This document shows, piece by piece, positions 1 through 6,303 of a stretch of DNA of 18,517 nucleotides; within the stretch, counting starts at the first letter, position 1; each line of letters opens with the position of its first letter. The stretch is from CAYFUT01 sp964346395 (GTDB lineage: Bacteria; Bacillota; Halanaerobiia; Halobacteroidales; Halobacteroidaceae). The notes under the pieces are model-generated. The model made no database searches, was not told the origin of the DNA, and saw nothing but the letters and a program-made list of their open reading frames with translations. The position numbers and the translations under genes were made by a program. The stretch lies in the NCBI GenBank assembly GCA_964346395.1, contig CAYFUT010000051.1, positions 1 to 18,517 of the forward strand, in the 5' to 3' direction.

Positions 1-51
1 CGGGAATTTATTATGGAAAATGCAGATTTAGCAGACAATATCGATATATAA
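1..51 (+). CDS. C-terminal tail of an unidentified protein
   Basis: Frame 1 is open from the first base and ends at TAA (49-51). It encodes the last 16 residues, REFIMENADLADNIDI, of a gene that begins outside the window. The tail is acidic. It loosely resembles the acidic ends of several helical proteins, but it is too short to assign. No terminator is seen between this stop and the next promoter. Confidence 0.4.
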   Translation, partial: REFIMENADLADNIDI

Positions 52-75
52 ATTTATTGTTGGATTTCAGAAAGA

Positions 76-105
76 TTGTGACTGAGTATAAATATAAACT
101 ATAAT
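76..105 (+). promoter_or_regulatory. Probable vegetative promoter of ywbE
   Basis: TTGTGA (76-81) lies 18 nt upstream of a perfect TATAAT (100-105). The predicted transcript start is about 20 nt before the ribosome binding site (GGGGGTAA) of the next gene. Matches are to the sigma-A consensus by eye. Confidence 0.6.
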
Positions 106-132
106 GTATAAATTGAATGGGGGTAAGAATTA

Positions 133-327
133 ATGTCTGGAAAAAATCGCACAGATATAAAAGCTGGACTTAGTGTTTCAGTTGTCCAAAAACAGCACCA
201 AGGTTCAGGGAAACTAACTAAAGGTACTGTTAAAGATATCTTGACTAATTCTGCTACTCATCCGCACGGCATCAAAGTGCGCCTTGAAAGCGGAGTAGTC
301 GGCAGAGTAAAAGAGATTCATTCTTAA
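133..327 (+). CDS. ywbE: YwbE family protein (DUF2196)
   Basis: This is a 64-aa basic protein matching the small YwbE family: it has the N-terminal NRTDIKAGL, the central LTKGTVKDILT and the HPHGIKVRLESGVVGRV stretch near the C-terminus. Family members are about 60-70 aa and are predicted to be small beta-barrel, KOW/OB-like proteins; their function is not established. The ATG is preceded by a GGGGGTAA ribosome binding site at a good distance. The gene forms a single-gene unit, with its own promoter upstream and a strong terminator 26 nt downstream. A nucleic-acid-binding role would suit the basic charge, but that is inference. Confidence 0.85.
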   Translation: MSGKNRTDIKAGLSVSVVQKQHQGSGKLTKGTVKDILTNSATHPHGIKVRLESGVVGRVKEIHS

Positions 328-353
328 AATTTAGGTAATAAGTATTAAAAAAA

Positions 354-380
354 CCTCTGGAAAATTTCCAGAGGTTTTTT
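354..380 (+). terminator. Rho-independent terminator after ywbE
   Basis: A 10-bp stem (CCTCTGGAAA 354-363 with TTTCCAGAGG 365-374) is followed by six T (375-380) and preceded by an A-run, so it may work in both directions. It isolates ywbE from apbE. Confidence 0.9.
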
Positions 381-481
381 ATCATTAAATAATTATTGCT
401 AAACTAAAAGCTAATATTTAGAAATTATTTGATTTTGGAGGGGAAATTATTATTAAACCAAATTTTAAATTTGCATTTAAT

Positions 482-1504
482 TTGGTAATGAAGATTATGG
501 TTGGATTATTAATAACTAATTTGTTAGTTGCTTGTACATCAGAAAATAATTCTAATCAAAAAGCAAGTATAAATACTGACTATAAAATGGATACTTTAGT
601 TAAAATTAAGATGTATAGTGAGCAAGAAGAGAAAATTATTGATAAAGTTTGGCAGCGGCTTGATGAACTAGAACAGAAGATGAGTCAAGAAGCAGGAAGT
701 GAGATAGACAAAATTAATCAAGCGGCGGGAAAGGAACCAGTTGAAGTTAGTCGAGAGACCTATCGAGTGATAAAAACAGGAATTAAATATGCTAAACTTA
801 GCGAGGGAGCTTTAGATCCCACAATTGCTCCTTTAGTTCAGTTGTGGGGAATTGGCAGTGATAATCCTCAAGTGCCATCAGCAGCTAAAATAAACAAGAA
901 ACTGACATTAGTAGATTATAAAGGTGTTAAATTGTATCCCGATGAAAGAAAAGTATTTTTAACTAAAAAGGGAATGAAACTTGATGTGGGGGGGATTGCA
1001 AAGGGATATGCTGCTGATGAAGTTGTTGAACTGCTGAAGGAAAAAGGAGTTAAAAGTGGATATATTAGTTTAGGAGGTAATGTTTCGGTATTAGGAACTA
1101 AGCCGGATGGGTCAGTCTGGACGGTAGGAATTCAGGATCCGCATCAACCGCGGGGGGAAGTAATGGCCGGGATAGAACTTACAGATAAAACAGTAGTTAC
1201 CTCTGGTAATTATGAACGTTATTTTAAAGAAGATGGGGTTAGGTATCACCATATTTTAAATCCTGAAACTGGGTATCCAGCTCAACAAGGAATAATTAGC
1301 AGTACCATTATAGCTGATAATTCTATTGATGCTGATGCTTTATCTACAGCAGTTTATGTACTGGGAGTTGAAAAAGGATTACAGTTGATAGAGAATCTAT
1401 CAGAGGTAGAAGCAGTAGTAGTAACCAAGGATAATAAAGTATATATGACTTCGAATTTAAAGAACCAAATAGACTTATTGAAAGATAAATATAATTTTAA
1501 ATAG
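482..1504 (+). CDS. apbE: FAD:protein FMN transferase (ApbE), lipoprotein
   Basis: ApbE moves FMN from FAD onto a Thr/Ser of exported flavoproteins (such as Rnf or Nqr subunits) on the outer face of the membrane, and needs Mg2+. The sequence shows a short hydrophobic signal with lipobox LVAC, the GALDPTIAPLVQLWG block, LDVGGIAKGYAAD, ISLGGNVSVLG, YHHILNPETGYPA and the C-terminal DADALSTAVYVLG metal/FAD site (about residues 283-295). At 340 aa it is full family length. The start is uncertain. TTG 482 and ATG 488 have no ribosome binding site, while GGAGGGG (437-443) lies 38 nt upstream of 482 and is well placed for an in-frame ATT at 449 or 452. No other coding region in the window ends in TAG. 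Confidence 0.93.
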   Translation: MVMKIMVGLLITNLLVACTSENNSNQKASINTDYKMDTLVKIKMYSEQEEKIIDKVWQRLDELEQKMSQEAGSEIDKINQAAGKEPVEVSRETYRVIKTGIKYAKLSEGALDPTIAPLVQLWGIGSDNPQVPSAAKINKKLTLVDYKGVKLYPDERKVFLTKKGMKLDVGGIAKGYAADEVVELLKEKGVKSGYISLGGNVSVLGTKPDGSVWTVGIQDPHQPRGEVMAGIELTDKTVVTSGNYERYFKEDGVRYHHILNPETGYPAQQGIISSTIIADNSIDADALSTAVYVLGVEKGLQLIENLSEVEAVVVTKDNKVYMTSNLKNQIDLLKDKYNFK

Positions 1505-1744
1505 GTACTAAACACGCAGGCTTTAAAAGAGGTTTTGGTATCTAATGGTTGGACTTGGATTACAGCTTTATGTACAATGTTATTTTCTCTGTTGCATTTT
1601 CCCTGTGGAACTACTTTATTAACAATTAGACAGGAAACAAACAGCTGGAAATGGACTATTTTTGCAGCTATAATGCCTTTAGTAGTAGCGTTTATAGTCT
1701 GTTTTGTAGTTAACCAAGGAATAAATTTATTTGTTGCTGGTTAA
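1505..1744 (+). pseudogene. FeoB C-terminal fragment, in frame after apbE
   Basis: This 79-codon open stretch resembles the end of the ferrous iron transporter FeoB: KEVLVSNGWTWITALC, LLHFPCGTTLLTIRQET and SWKWTIFAAIMPLVVAF, with two membrane segments and the conserved FPC. The GTPase and most of the channel are absent. FeoB-like sequence begins almost directly after the apbE stop (1502-1504) and lies in the apbE frame. The only start codon near its beginning is a TTG at 1535 without a ribosome binding site. The simplest reading is a relic of feoB left by a deletion that joined it to apbE. Alternatives are translational readthrough of the TAG giving an ApbE-FeoB tail fusion, or an unusual separate small protein. 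It ends at TAA, with no internal damage. Confidence 0.6.
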
Positions 1745-1776
1745 ACATTTTAATGGATTTTAATTAGGATTGATGG

Positions 1777-1805
1777 TTGAAAAAATAGCTAAAAAAGTGT
1801 ATAAT
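1777..1805 (+). promoter_or_regulatory. Strong orphan sigma-A-type promoter
   Basis: TTGAAA (1777-1782), a 17-nt spacer and a perfect TATAAT (1800-1805). The next + strand gene starts almost 500 nt downstream, beyond a strong hairpin. The immediate downstream gene is on the opposite strand. The promoter therefore seems to serve a short non-coding transcript. Confidence 0.65.
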
Positions 1806-1811
1806 GGTCAT

Positions 1812-1900
1812 AAGTGAACATACTTTAAATTATGTTCCAGATTAAATTTAAAGTACTAGTATAGACCAGTAAAGTTACTGGTCTATACTAGTTTAATTGA
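1812..1900 (+). ncRNA. Candidate structured small RNA with possible pseudoknot
   Basis: Starting about 7 nt after the orphan TATAAT, the transcript would be roughly 85-90 nt. It would contain hairpin 1 (GAACATA 1816-1822 with TATGTTC 1831-1837) and an 18-bp terminal hairpin (1855-1892). The eight-base loop of hairpin 1 (CTTTAAAT, 1823-1830) is fully complementary to the linker ATTTAAAG (1846-1853), so an H-type pseudoknot could form. There is no open reading frame of note. I do not recognise a known RNA family. It could also simply be a leader whose gene was lost. Confidence 0.4.
1855..1892. terminator. Palindromic terminator hairpin, probably bidirectional
   Basis: A perfect 18-bp stem (1855-1872 with 1875-1892) has a 2-nt nominal loop. 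On the + strand it is followed by TTAATTGAGTTTTT, a weak U-rich tail. It sits 12 nt from the stop of the - strand 87-aa gene and can end transcripts from both sides. Confidence 0.7.
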
Positions 1901-1904
1901 GTTT

Positions 1905-2168
1905 TTAATCTTCTTTGCCCAAATCAGCTAGTTCTCGAGCGATTTGACGCTGATAATCAGAAGTAATCCAGCCAAAAAGAGCAGGCATACTATGGCCTTC
2001 GGGATATCCTTTGGGGGTTTCACTGGGGTGTTGAGTAGATCCTAGAACATTTTCTATAAACTCTGGGGTTTGCGCTAGATCGTTGGCTGGATCTTCAGGT
2101 GTATCCTCATGGGTGTAATCTATCTTGTCATATTTTTCTGAATCTTCAGATCTGATTTCTTCTGTCAT
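1905..2168 (-). CDS. Small acidic hypothetical protein
   Basis: An 87-aa protein, very rich in Asp and Glu in its N-terminal half (TEEIRSEDSEKYDKIDYTHEDTPEDP), with a more ordered C-terminal part, GHSMPALFGWITSDYQRQIARELADLGKED. It has no signal peptide, membrane segment or cysteine. A GGGAGG ribosome binding site lies about 10 nt before the ATG on the - strand, and a strong hairpin follows the stop, so it looks like a real single gene. It is transcribed divergently from the PadR regulator, and this is the only contextual hint to regulation. I do not recognise a family. The C-terminal half may be a short helical protein-interaction segment. Confidence 0.7.
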   Translation of the reverse strand: MTEEIRSEDSEKYDKIDYTHEDTPEDPANDLAQTPEFIENVLGSTQHPSETPKGYPEGHSMPALFGWITSDYQRQIARELADLGKED

Positions 2169-2281
2169 AAGCTATAACCTCCCTTGTTTATTATTTTGGG
2201 AAGGTGAAGTGATTTTATACTGCCTAAATATTAATTTTAGAGATTAAATTAAAAAAATACTATATTTTGGGAGGTAAAATT

Positions 2282-2668
2282 ATGAGCGACTATAAAGGGA
2301 AGTTAAATAGACAATTTCCGGCTAAAATTAGTACTACTGCGTTTACATCTATTTATATTTTACATTTAACTGATAAATATGGAAAAATGTATGGGCAAAA
2401 AATTTTAGATACAATTAATGAACAGATGGGGACTCGGTGGAAACCTTCTCGTGGAATGGTTTATCCTTTGTTGCGGGAAATGGAAGAAGAAGGTTATCTA
2501 CATGCTTGGTGGGATGAACCGGATAAAAGATCGATTCGATATTATAGATTAACGGAAAAAGGAGCAGAACATTTAGAAAAGATGAAAATAAAATATAAAA
2601 GTTCGTTCCGAGAAGCTAGAAAAATTGTTAACGTAGCTATTGAAGAAATTTACGAAGGGGAAATTTAA
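2282..2668 (+). CDS. PadR family transcriptional regulator
   Basis: A 128-aa winged-helix protein. The PadR core is visible: TSIYILHLTDKYGKMYGQKILDTI (helices 1-2), WKPSRGMVYPLLREMEEEGYLHAWW (recognition helix and wing start), then DKRSIRYYRLTEKGAEHLEKMK (wing and start of the dimerisation helix). The C-terminal helix is short, as in the PadR-s1 subfamily. ATG 2282 is chosen because GGGAGG lies 6 nt upstream; a TTG further upstream overlaps that site. PadR proteins usually repress a neighbouring or divergent gene and are released by small hydrophobic or phenolic ligands. The candidate targets here are itself, the divergent acidic protein and rubredoxin, which starts 78 nt after its stop but has its own promoter. 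Confidence 0.9.
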   Translation: MSDYKGKLNRQFPAKISTTAFTSIYILHLTDKYGKMYGQKILDTINEQMGTRWKPSRGMVYPLLREMEEEGYLHAWWDEPDKRSIRYYRLTEKGAEHLEKMKIKYKSSFREARKIVNVAIEEIYEGEI

Positions 2669-2674
2669 AATTGG

Positions 2675-2703
2675 TTGACAGATGTAAGTTCTCATATTAT
2701 ACT
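2675..2703 (+). promoter_or_regulatory. Promoter of the rubredoxin gene
   Basis: Perfect TTGACA (2675-2680), 17-nt spacer, TATACT (2698-2703). It begins 6 nt after the padR stop and gives a leader of about 37 nt to the rubredoxin ATG. Confidence 0.8.
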
Positions 2704-2746
2704 AAAGTTGGGTATATAGTATATAATTAATTTTAGGGGGGTAAGT

Positions 2747-2908
2747 ATGGCAAAATATGAATGTACAGTTTGTGGATATATTTATGATCCGGAAGAAGGA
2801 GATCCTGATAATGGAATAGAGCCGGGGACTTCTTTTGAAAATTTGCCGGATGATTGGGAATGTCCGCTTTGTGGAGTAGGAAAAGATATGTTTGAAAAAG
2901 TAGATTAA
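2747..2908 (+). CDS. Rubredoxin
   Basis: A 53-aa rubredoxin, a cytoplasmic one-electron carrier with a single Fe(SCys)4 site. The ligands are C6-x2-C9 (YECTVCGYIYDP) and C39-x2-C42 (DWECPLCGVGKDMF), with the usual GDPDNGIEPGTSFENLPDDW centre. The length is typical (52-55 aa). A GGGGGG tract followed by TAAGT precedes the ATG. In anaerobes rubredoxin donates electrons to rubrerythrin, superoxide reductase or flavodiiron proteins for oxygen and peroxide removal; none of these partners is in the window. The gene has its own promoter, and only a weak hairpin follows (AGTTAGG 2914-2920 with CCTAGCT, then a pyrimidine-rich stretch). Confidence 0.97.
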   Translation: MAKYECTVCGYIYDPEEGDPDNGIEPGTSFENLPDDWECPLCGVGKDMFEKVD

Positions 2909-3003
2909 TTGTTAGTTAGGGGCTGGAAATCAACCTAGCTTCTCTCTTATTCGAATTAAAAAAATAATATCCTGGGGAGAAAAAAATTGAGAATGAAATA
3001 TAA

Positions 3004-3045
3004 TATTATTTGCAGGAAAAAATGTATTATTTGCAGGAAAAAATG
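3004..3045. repeat. Two exact 21-bp tandem repeats upstream of the lipoprotein gene
   Basis: The 21-base unit, beginning TATTATTTGCAGG and ending AAAAAATG, occurs at 3004-3024 and again at 3025-3045 without a mismatch. The period equals two helical turns, so a protein could bind both copies on the same face. A TATAAT at 2999-3004 overlaps the first base of the first copy. The site lies 84 nt before the lipoprotein start. Confidence 0.8.
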
Positions 3046-3128
3046 ATAGAAGTATCTAAGTTATTACTATAGGAAGGATTAAAATTTATTTAGCCCAAAA
3101 GTAATTTAAAATCAAGGAGGGGAAACTT

Positions 3129-5123
3129 GTGAAAAAGTTTAATAGAAAAGGATTAATATTTGTATCGCTGGTAGTAATTAGTATGCTGTTATTTGCTGGT
3201 TGTCAAAAAGAAGAAGTTGGTAGTTTGATGCTTAACGTAGAAGGGCCTGAGGAAGCACAAATAACAGTAGAAAATGGAACAACTAAAACAGAAACAGTTC
3301 AAGGATCACAAAAGTTTGAAGAATTGCCGGCCGGAGAGTATACAATTACAGCAGAAAGTGACGGTTATCAAACTGCAGAGAAAACAATTGTAATTAAAGC
3401 AGGCGAAACTACAACTGATACAGTGAGGTTAGTGGCAAACGATACAACACCGCAGGCATATAATGTCAAAGTAAATGTTGTAGATAAGAAAGGGAAGAAG
3501 GTTTCAGGCACAGCTGATATTATTGATCCCGAGGGAGAAACGACTACTGAACAAGTAGAGGATGGCTTATTAGAATTTAAAGCTACGCCGGGCGAATATA
3601 CTGTGAAGGTAGAGAAAGAAGGTTACGGGGTAATAGAGAAAACAGTGACAGTAGGAAATGAAGATAAGGAATTAGATATTACTTTACAGACACAAAGTTT
3701 TGATTTAGCGGTTAACGTAGTTGATGGGAATGGCAATCCGCTGCGAGCAACTATTGACCTACAGGATGATGAGGAAGTACAGCTGACAAAGGAAAATTCA
3801 GCTGTAACATTTGAAGGATTATCTGCTGGAGAATATAGGTTGGAAGTTGCAAGAAAAGGATATGAAAAGCAAGTAAAAGAAGTTAAGTTAACAGCAGACA
3901 AGGAAGTTTCTATTGCGTTAGCTGGAGGACAGATAAAACAGCATTTAATTAAGCAAGATAATCCACAAGGCAGTGTTAAGATTGAAAATTTAGCTGCTGA
4001 TGAAGAGGCTATTGTAGCGGCTTCTTATTTAAATATGGAACAGAACCCGCAAGATTTTGATGGCAATGATCTTGAATATAAAGCGCGTCAGCGGGGCTTA
4101 AAATTGATTGAAGAATATGGGGCTAATTTTAAGACTACTGAATTTGATTATTCTGTAGGCGAAACAAAAGAGTTTGCTATTTCTGATGATGTAAAAGCTG
4201 GTCAGATTACTGCTACGTTAGAAGCTAAAGGAGAACATGTTTATGTATTTGTTGATAATAATGAAGAAGTTAGTCAAGCCAAATTAGATTCTTTAGTAAC
4301 TGAATTTGATAGTAACATCTATCCGCGGTTGACTCCTGATCAGCCAGCTACAGAAAAAGCAGTAGTAGTTCTAACTGAGTTTGATAAGGTAGAAGATAAG
4401 CCTTATGTAACTGGTTTCTTTGATCCAGTTGACTTATATCAAGGAGAAGGAAATCAGCAGTATATGTTCTATTTAAATTCTACGCGGCCGAAGAATACTT
4501 TATTAGCTGCTGCTGCTCATCAGTATCAACATTTAGTATTTTTCACGAAAAAAGCTGAATTAGAACGGACTGGCAATGATGCGTGGATTGATCAAGGAAT
4601 AGCCCATTTATCTTCTCAGTTATGTAATTATATTAACTTTGGGGAGCAAGGTTGGTCTGATGAGAAAGCAAATGGTTGGGTTTATGATGATGACTATGGA
4701 TATCTAAATAATACAGGAAACGTGAATGTTTTATATCACGACGGTAGTTTGCCATTTACTGGCGGTTCAGGTTTGCTGACTGCTTATTTAGTTGAACAGC
4801 ATGGTCCTGAATTGATACAGCAAATTATGACTAGTGCTCAAGACCCAGTAACGGTAATAGAAGAATATACCGGAAGAGATTTTGAGCAGATTTATGCCAA
4901 CTGGGTAACTGCTAATGTGGCAGATAATATTTCTGAAATTGAAAATGAAGTTTATAAGTATAATGCTTTTGATTTAAATATGATGCCTAAATTCAAACGG
5001 GCAATTCCTCAGACAGGAGTAAATTACTTTAAAGTATCCGGCACTGGGGGAGATGTCAGTATTGATTTACCGAAGGAATTAAGAGATGACTTGTTAATTG
5101 TAGTGGTTAGGAAAGCAAAATAA
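3129..5123 (+). CDS. Lipoprotein with three beta-sandwich repeats and a degenerate gluzincin-like domain
   Basis: This 664-aa exported lipoprotein has a signal peptide with lipobox LFAGC (Cys25). Residues 31-102, 109-187 and 190-268 are three related PEGA/carboxypeptidase-regulatory-like units, each with a (P/S)AGEY or PGEY turn and an (S/K)(D/E/K)GY strand. Residues 270-664 resemble secreted M30-like gluzincins: AAAHQYQHLVFF (H464-H468) followed by AWIDQGIAHLSS (W486-G490), then YVDDDYGYL-type and GGSGLLTAYLVEQHG blocks. In active enzymes these positions read HExxH and a Glu about 20 residues later; here both are Gln (Q465, Q489), so it is probably catalytically dead. The start is GTG with AGGAGG 8 nt upstream. 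It is probably a cell-surface binding protein. It forms a single-gene unit closed by a strong terminator. Confidence 0.85.
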   Translation: MKKFNRKGLIFVSLVVISMLLFAGCQKEEVGSLMLNVEGPEEAQITVENGTTKTETVQGSQKFEELPAGEYTITAESDGYQTAEKTIVIKAGETTTDTVRLVANDTTPQAYNVKVNVVDKKGKKVSGTADIIDPEGETTTEQVEDGLLEFKATPGEYTVKVEKEGYGVIEKTVTVGNEDKELDITLQTQSFDLAVNVVDGNGNPLRATIDLQDDEEVQLTKENSAVTFEGLSAGEYRLEVARKGYEKQVKEVKLTADKEVSIALAGGQIKQHLIKQDNPQGSVKIENLAADEEAIVAASYLNMEQNPQDFDGNDLEYKARQRGLKLIEEYGANFKTTEFDYSVGETKEFAISDDVKAGQITATLEAKGEHVYVFVDNNEEVSQAKLDSLVTEFDSNIYPRLTPDQPATEKAVVVLTEFDKVEDKPYVTGFFDPVDLYQGEGNQQYMFYLNSTRPKNTLLAAAAHQYQHLVFFTKKAELERTGNDAWIDQGIAHLSSQLCNYINFGEQGWSDEKANGWVYDDDYGYLNNTGNVNVLYHDGSLPFTGGSGLLTAYLVEQHGPELIQQIMTSAQDPVTVIEEYTGRDFEQIYANWVTANVADNISEIENEVYKYNAFDLNMMPKFKRAIPQTGVNYFKVSGTGGDVSIDLPKELRDDLLIVVVRKAK

Positions 5124-5131
5124 AGTGGTTA

Positions 5132-5169
5132 AATAAAAGACCTGTCCCAGCTGGGACAGGTCTTTTATT
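5132..5169. terminator. Terminator, 19-bp perfect palindrome
   Basis: AATAAAAGACCTGTCCCAG (5132-5150) is followed directly by its reverse complement (5151-5169). The 3' arm ends in TCTTTTATT and the 5' arm mirrors it, so it should end transcription from either side. It closes the lipoprotein transcript. Confidence 0.9.
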
Positions 5170-5222
5170 ATTTAAATACAATTTTTTTTTGCTAGTGGTA
5201 ATAATATAAAAAGGGGTAAAAA

Positions 5223-5426
5223 ATGAATTTTAGAGAGCAACTAATAAAAGAATTAATAAAATATCCAGATCTTTATGATGAAGTGAGGGCAGAAATCAAT
5301 TCTATAAATTGGGCGGAAGATACGTCTTTACAGCAGGTATCTGACCAGGAACTTATAAATTCTATCATTAATAATTTAAATTATTATATCGAATATGAAA
5401 AAGAAATGGGTGAAAGAGATTTATAA
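5223..5426 (+). CDS. Hypothetical 67-aa protein
   Basis: A small, acidic, probably all-helical cytoplasmic protein (MNFREQLIKELIKYPDLYDEV at the start, a long INSIINNLNYYIEYEKEMG helix near the end). There are no cysteines, signal or membrane segment. An AAGGGGTAAAAA ribosome binding site lies just upstream of the ATG, so translation is plausible. The spacing to spoVT is 148 nt, and spoVT has its own promoter. I do not recognise the family. Its place directly before a forespore regulator could suggest a sporulation-linked small protein, but nothing in the sequence proves that. Confidence 0.65.
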   Translation: MNFREQLIKELIKYPDLYDEVRAEINSINWAEDTSLQQVSDQELINSIINNLNYYIEYEKEMGERDL

Positions 5427-5521
5427 ATTAAAAAATAATAGAAAATGAATATAAAAATTTCAGTTTGGAATAATAATCTTAACATTTAAAACCTGTGAAT
5501 GTAGATTGAAAATTGAATTCA

Positions 5522-5551
5522 GAATAAAACTAGAATTAGAAGAATATACTA
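5522..5551 (+). promoter_or_regulatory. Candidate forespore sigma-G/sigma-F promoter of spoVT
   Basis: GAATA (5522-5526) matches the forespore -35 element GHATR. After an 18-nt spacer, TATACTA (5545-5551) matches the -10 element CATWHTA in six of seven positions. The predicted start lies about 17 nt before the spoVT ATG, leaving just room for the AGGAGGGG ribosome binding site. In Bacillus subtilis spoVT is transcribed by sigma-G, which supports the reading. Confidence 0.55.
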
Positions 5552-5574
5552 TTAAAAAAACTAGGAGGGGTAAC

Positions 5575-6114
5575 ATGAGAGCTACTGGTATTGTCCGGAA
5601 AATTGATAATTTAGGAAGAGTAGTAATTCCTAAAGAAATTAGAAAGAAAATGCAAATTGATAATGGAAATACATTAGAAATATTTGTTGATAAAGACGAT
5701 ACAGTTATTTTGAAAAAATATAGTCCAGTCCGGGAAATGGGAGATTTAGGTGGATATATAGATACTTTAGAGGAAACCACAAATTGCAATGTATTAATTA
5801 CTGATACAGATAAAATAGTAAAAACTTCCGATGAATTTAAAGAATATACAGGTCATTTATTGGGAGAAAAAATTAAAGAGATAATTGAATCCCGAAAAAC
5901 TAATACAATTGATAACGCTGAAGATGAAGATTTATGTGTTGATTTTCGCAGTAAAGAACAAGAATTAGGAAGTTTATTAATAACTCCTATTTTAAAACAA
6001 GGTGATATTTTGGGAGCAGTAATTTTATCTTCTCAGGAAGAAGAACTAGGGGATTTTGAAACAAAGATTACTGAAATTACAGCCAAAGTTATAAGTAAAA
6101 AGTTAGGATTATGA
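5575..6114 (+). CDS. spoVT: Stage V sporulation protein T (AbrB-type transcriptional regulator)
   Basis: A 179-aa two-domain regulator. Residues 1-50 are the swapped-hairpin AbrB DNA-binding domain (MRATGIVRKIDNLGRVVIPK, then EIRKKMQIDNGNTLEIFVD). Residues about 60-175 form the GAF-like domain (LEETTNCNVLITDTDKIVK, GSLLITPILKQGDILGAVIL), which separates SpoVT from short AbrB/Abh proteins. B. subtilis SpoVT is 178 aa and, as a tetramer, tunes sigma-G-dependent genes in the forespore. ATG 5575 is chosen for its strong AGGAGGGG site and exact agreement with the family N-terminus; an in-frame ATG upstream has no ribosome binding site and adds non-homologous residues. It is a single-gene unit with terminator. 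Its presence argues that the organism forms endospores. Confidence 0.95.
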   Translation: MRATGIVRKIDNLGRVVIPKEIRKKMQIDNGNTLEIFVDKDDTVILKKYSPVREMGDLGGYIDTLEETTNCNVLITDTDKIVKTSDEFKEYTGHLLGEKIKEIIESRKTNTIDNAEDEDLCVDFRSKEQELGSLLITPILKQGDILGAVILSSQEEELGDFETKITEITAKVISKKLGL

Positions 6115-6121
6115 TTTAACG

Positions 6122-6146
6122 AGGTGCCGTTAGGGCACCTTTTTTT
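6122..6146 (+). terminator. Rho-independent terminator after spoVT
   Basis: AGGTGCC (6122-6128) pairs with GGCACCT (6134-6140) around a 5-nt loop and is followed by T6 (6141-6146). Confidence 0.92.
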
Positions 6147-6168
6147 ATGTTTTTGGATTTTGATCGAG

Positions 6169-6198
6169 TTGACTACTAAAACTTTAAATTAATATAAT
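6169..6198 (+). promoter_or_regulatory. Promoter of glcT-ptsG
   Basis: TTGACT (6169-6174), 18-nt spacer, TATAAT (6193-6198). It gives a leader of about 100 nt before glcT. The leader has only weak AT-rich hairpins (for example CTATTT 6242-6247 with AAATAG 6251-6256) and no clear terminator. Confidence 0.7.
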
Positions 6199-6303
6199 TT
6201 TAATATATAATGTTAAATAAAATGGGTATTATTCTAAATTGCTATTTAATAAATAGTAGATAATTATAATTTTATCTGAAATTACTGCAGGAGGCAATTA
6301 ATT

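Noticed and set aside
2909..2965. Terminator after rubredoxin
   Set aside because: AGTTAGG can pair with CCTAGCT with one G-U, but the loop is long and the tail is CT-mixed, so it is too weak to list separately.
3623..3901. Minus-strand open frame inside the lipoprotein gene
   Set aside because: It lies wholly within a well-supported gene, has no ribosome binding site and its Ser-rich translation resembles no protein. It is a shadow frame. The same applies to minus-strand frames at 5460-5789, 8437-8649 and 10156-10344.
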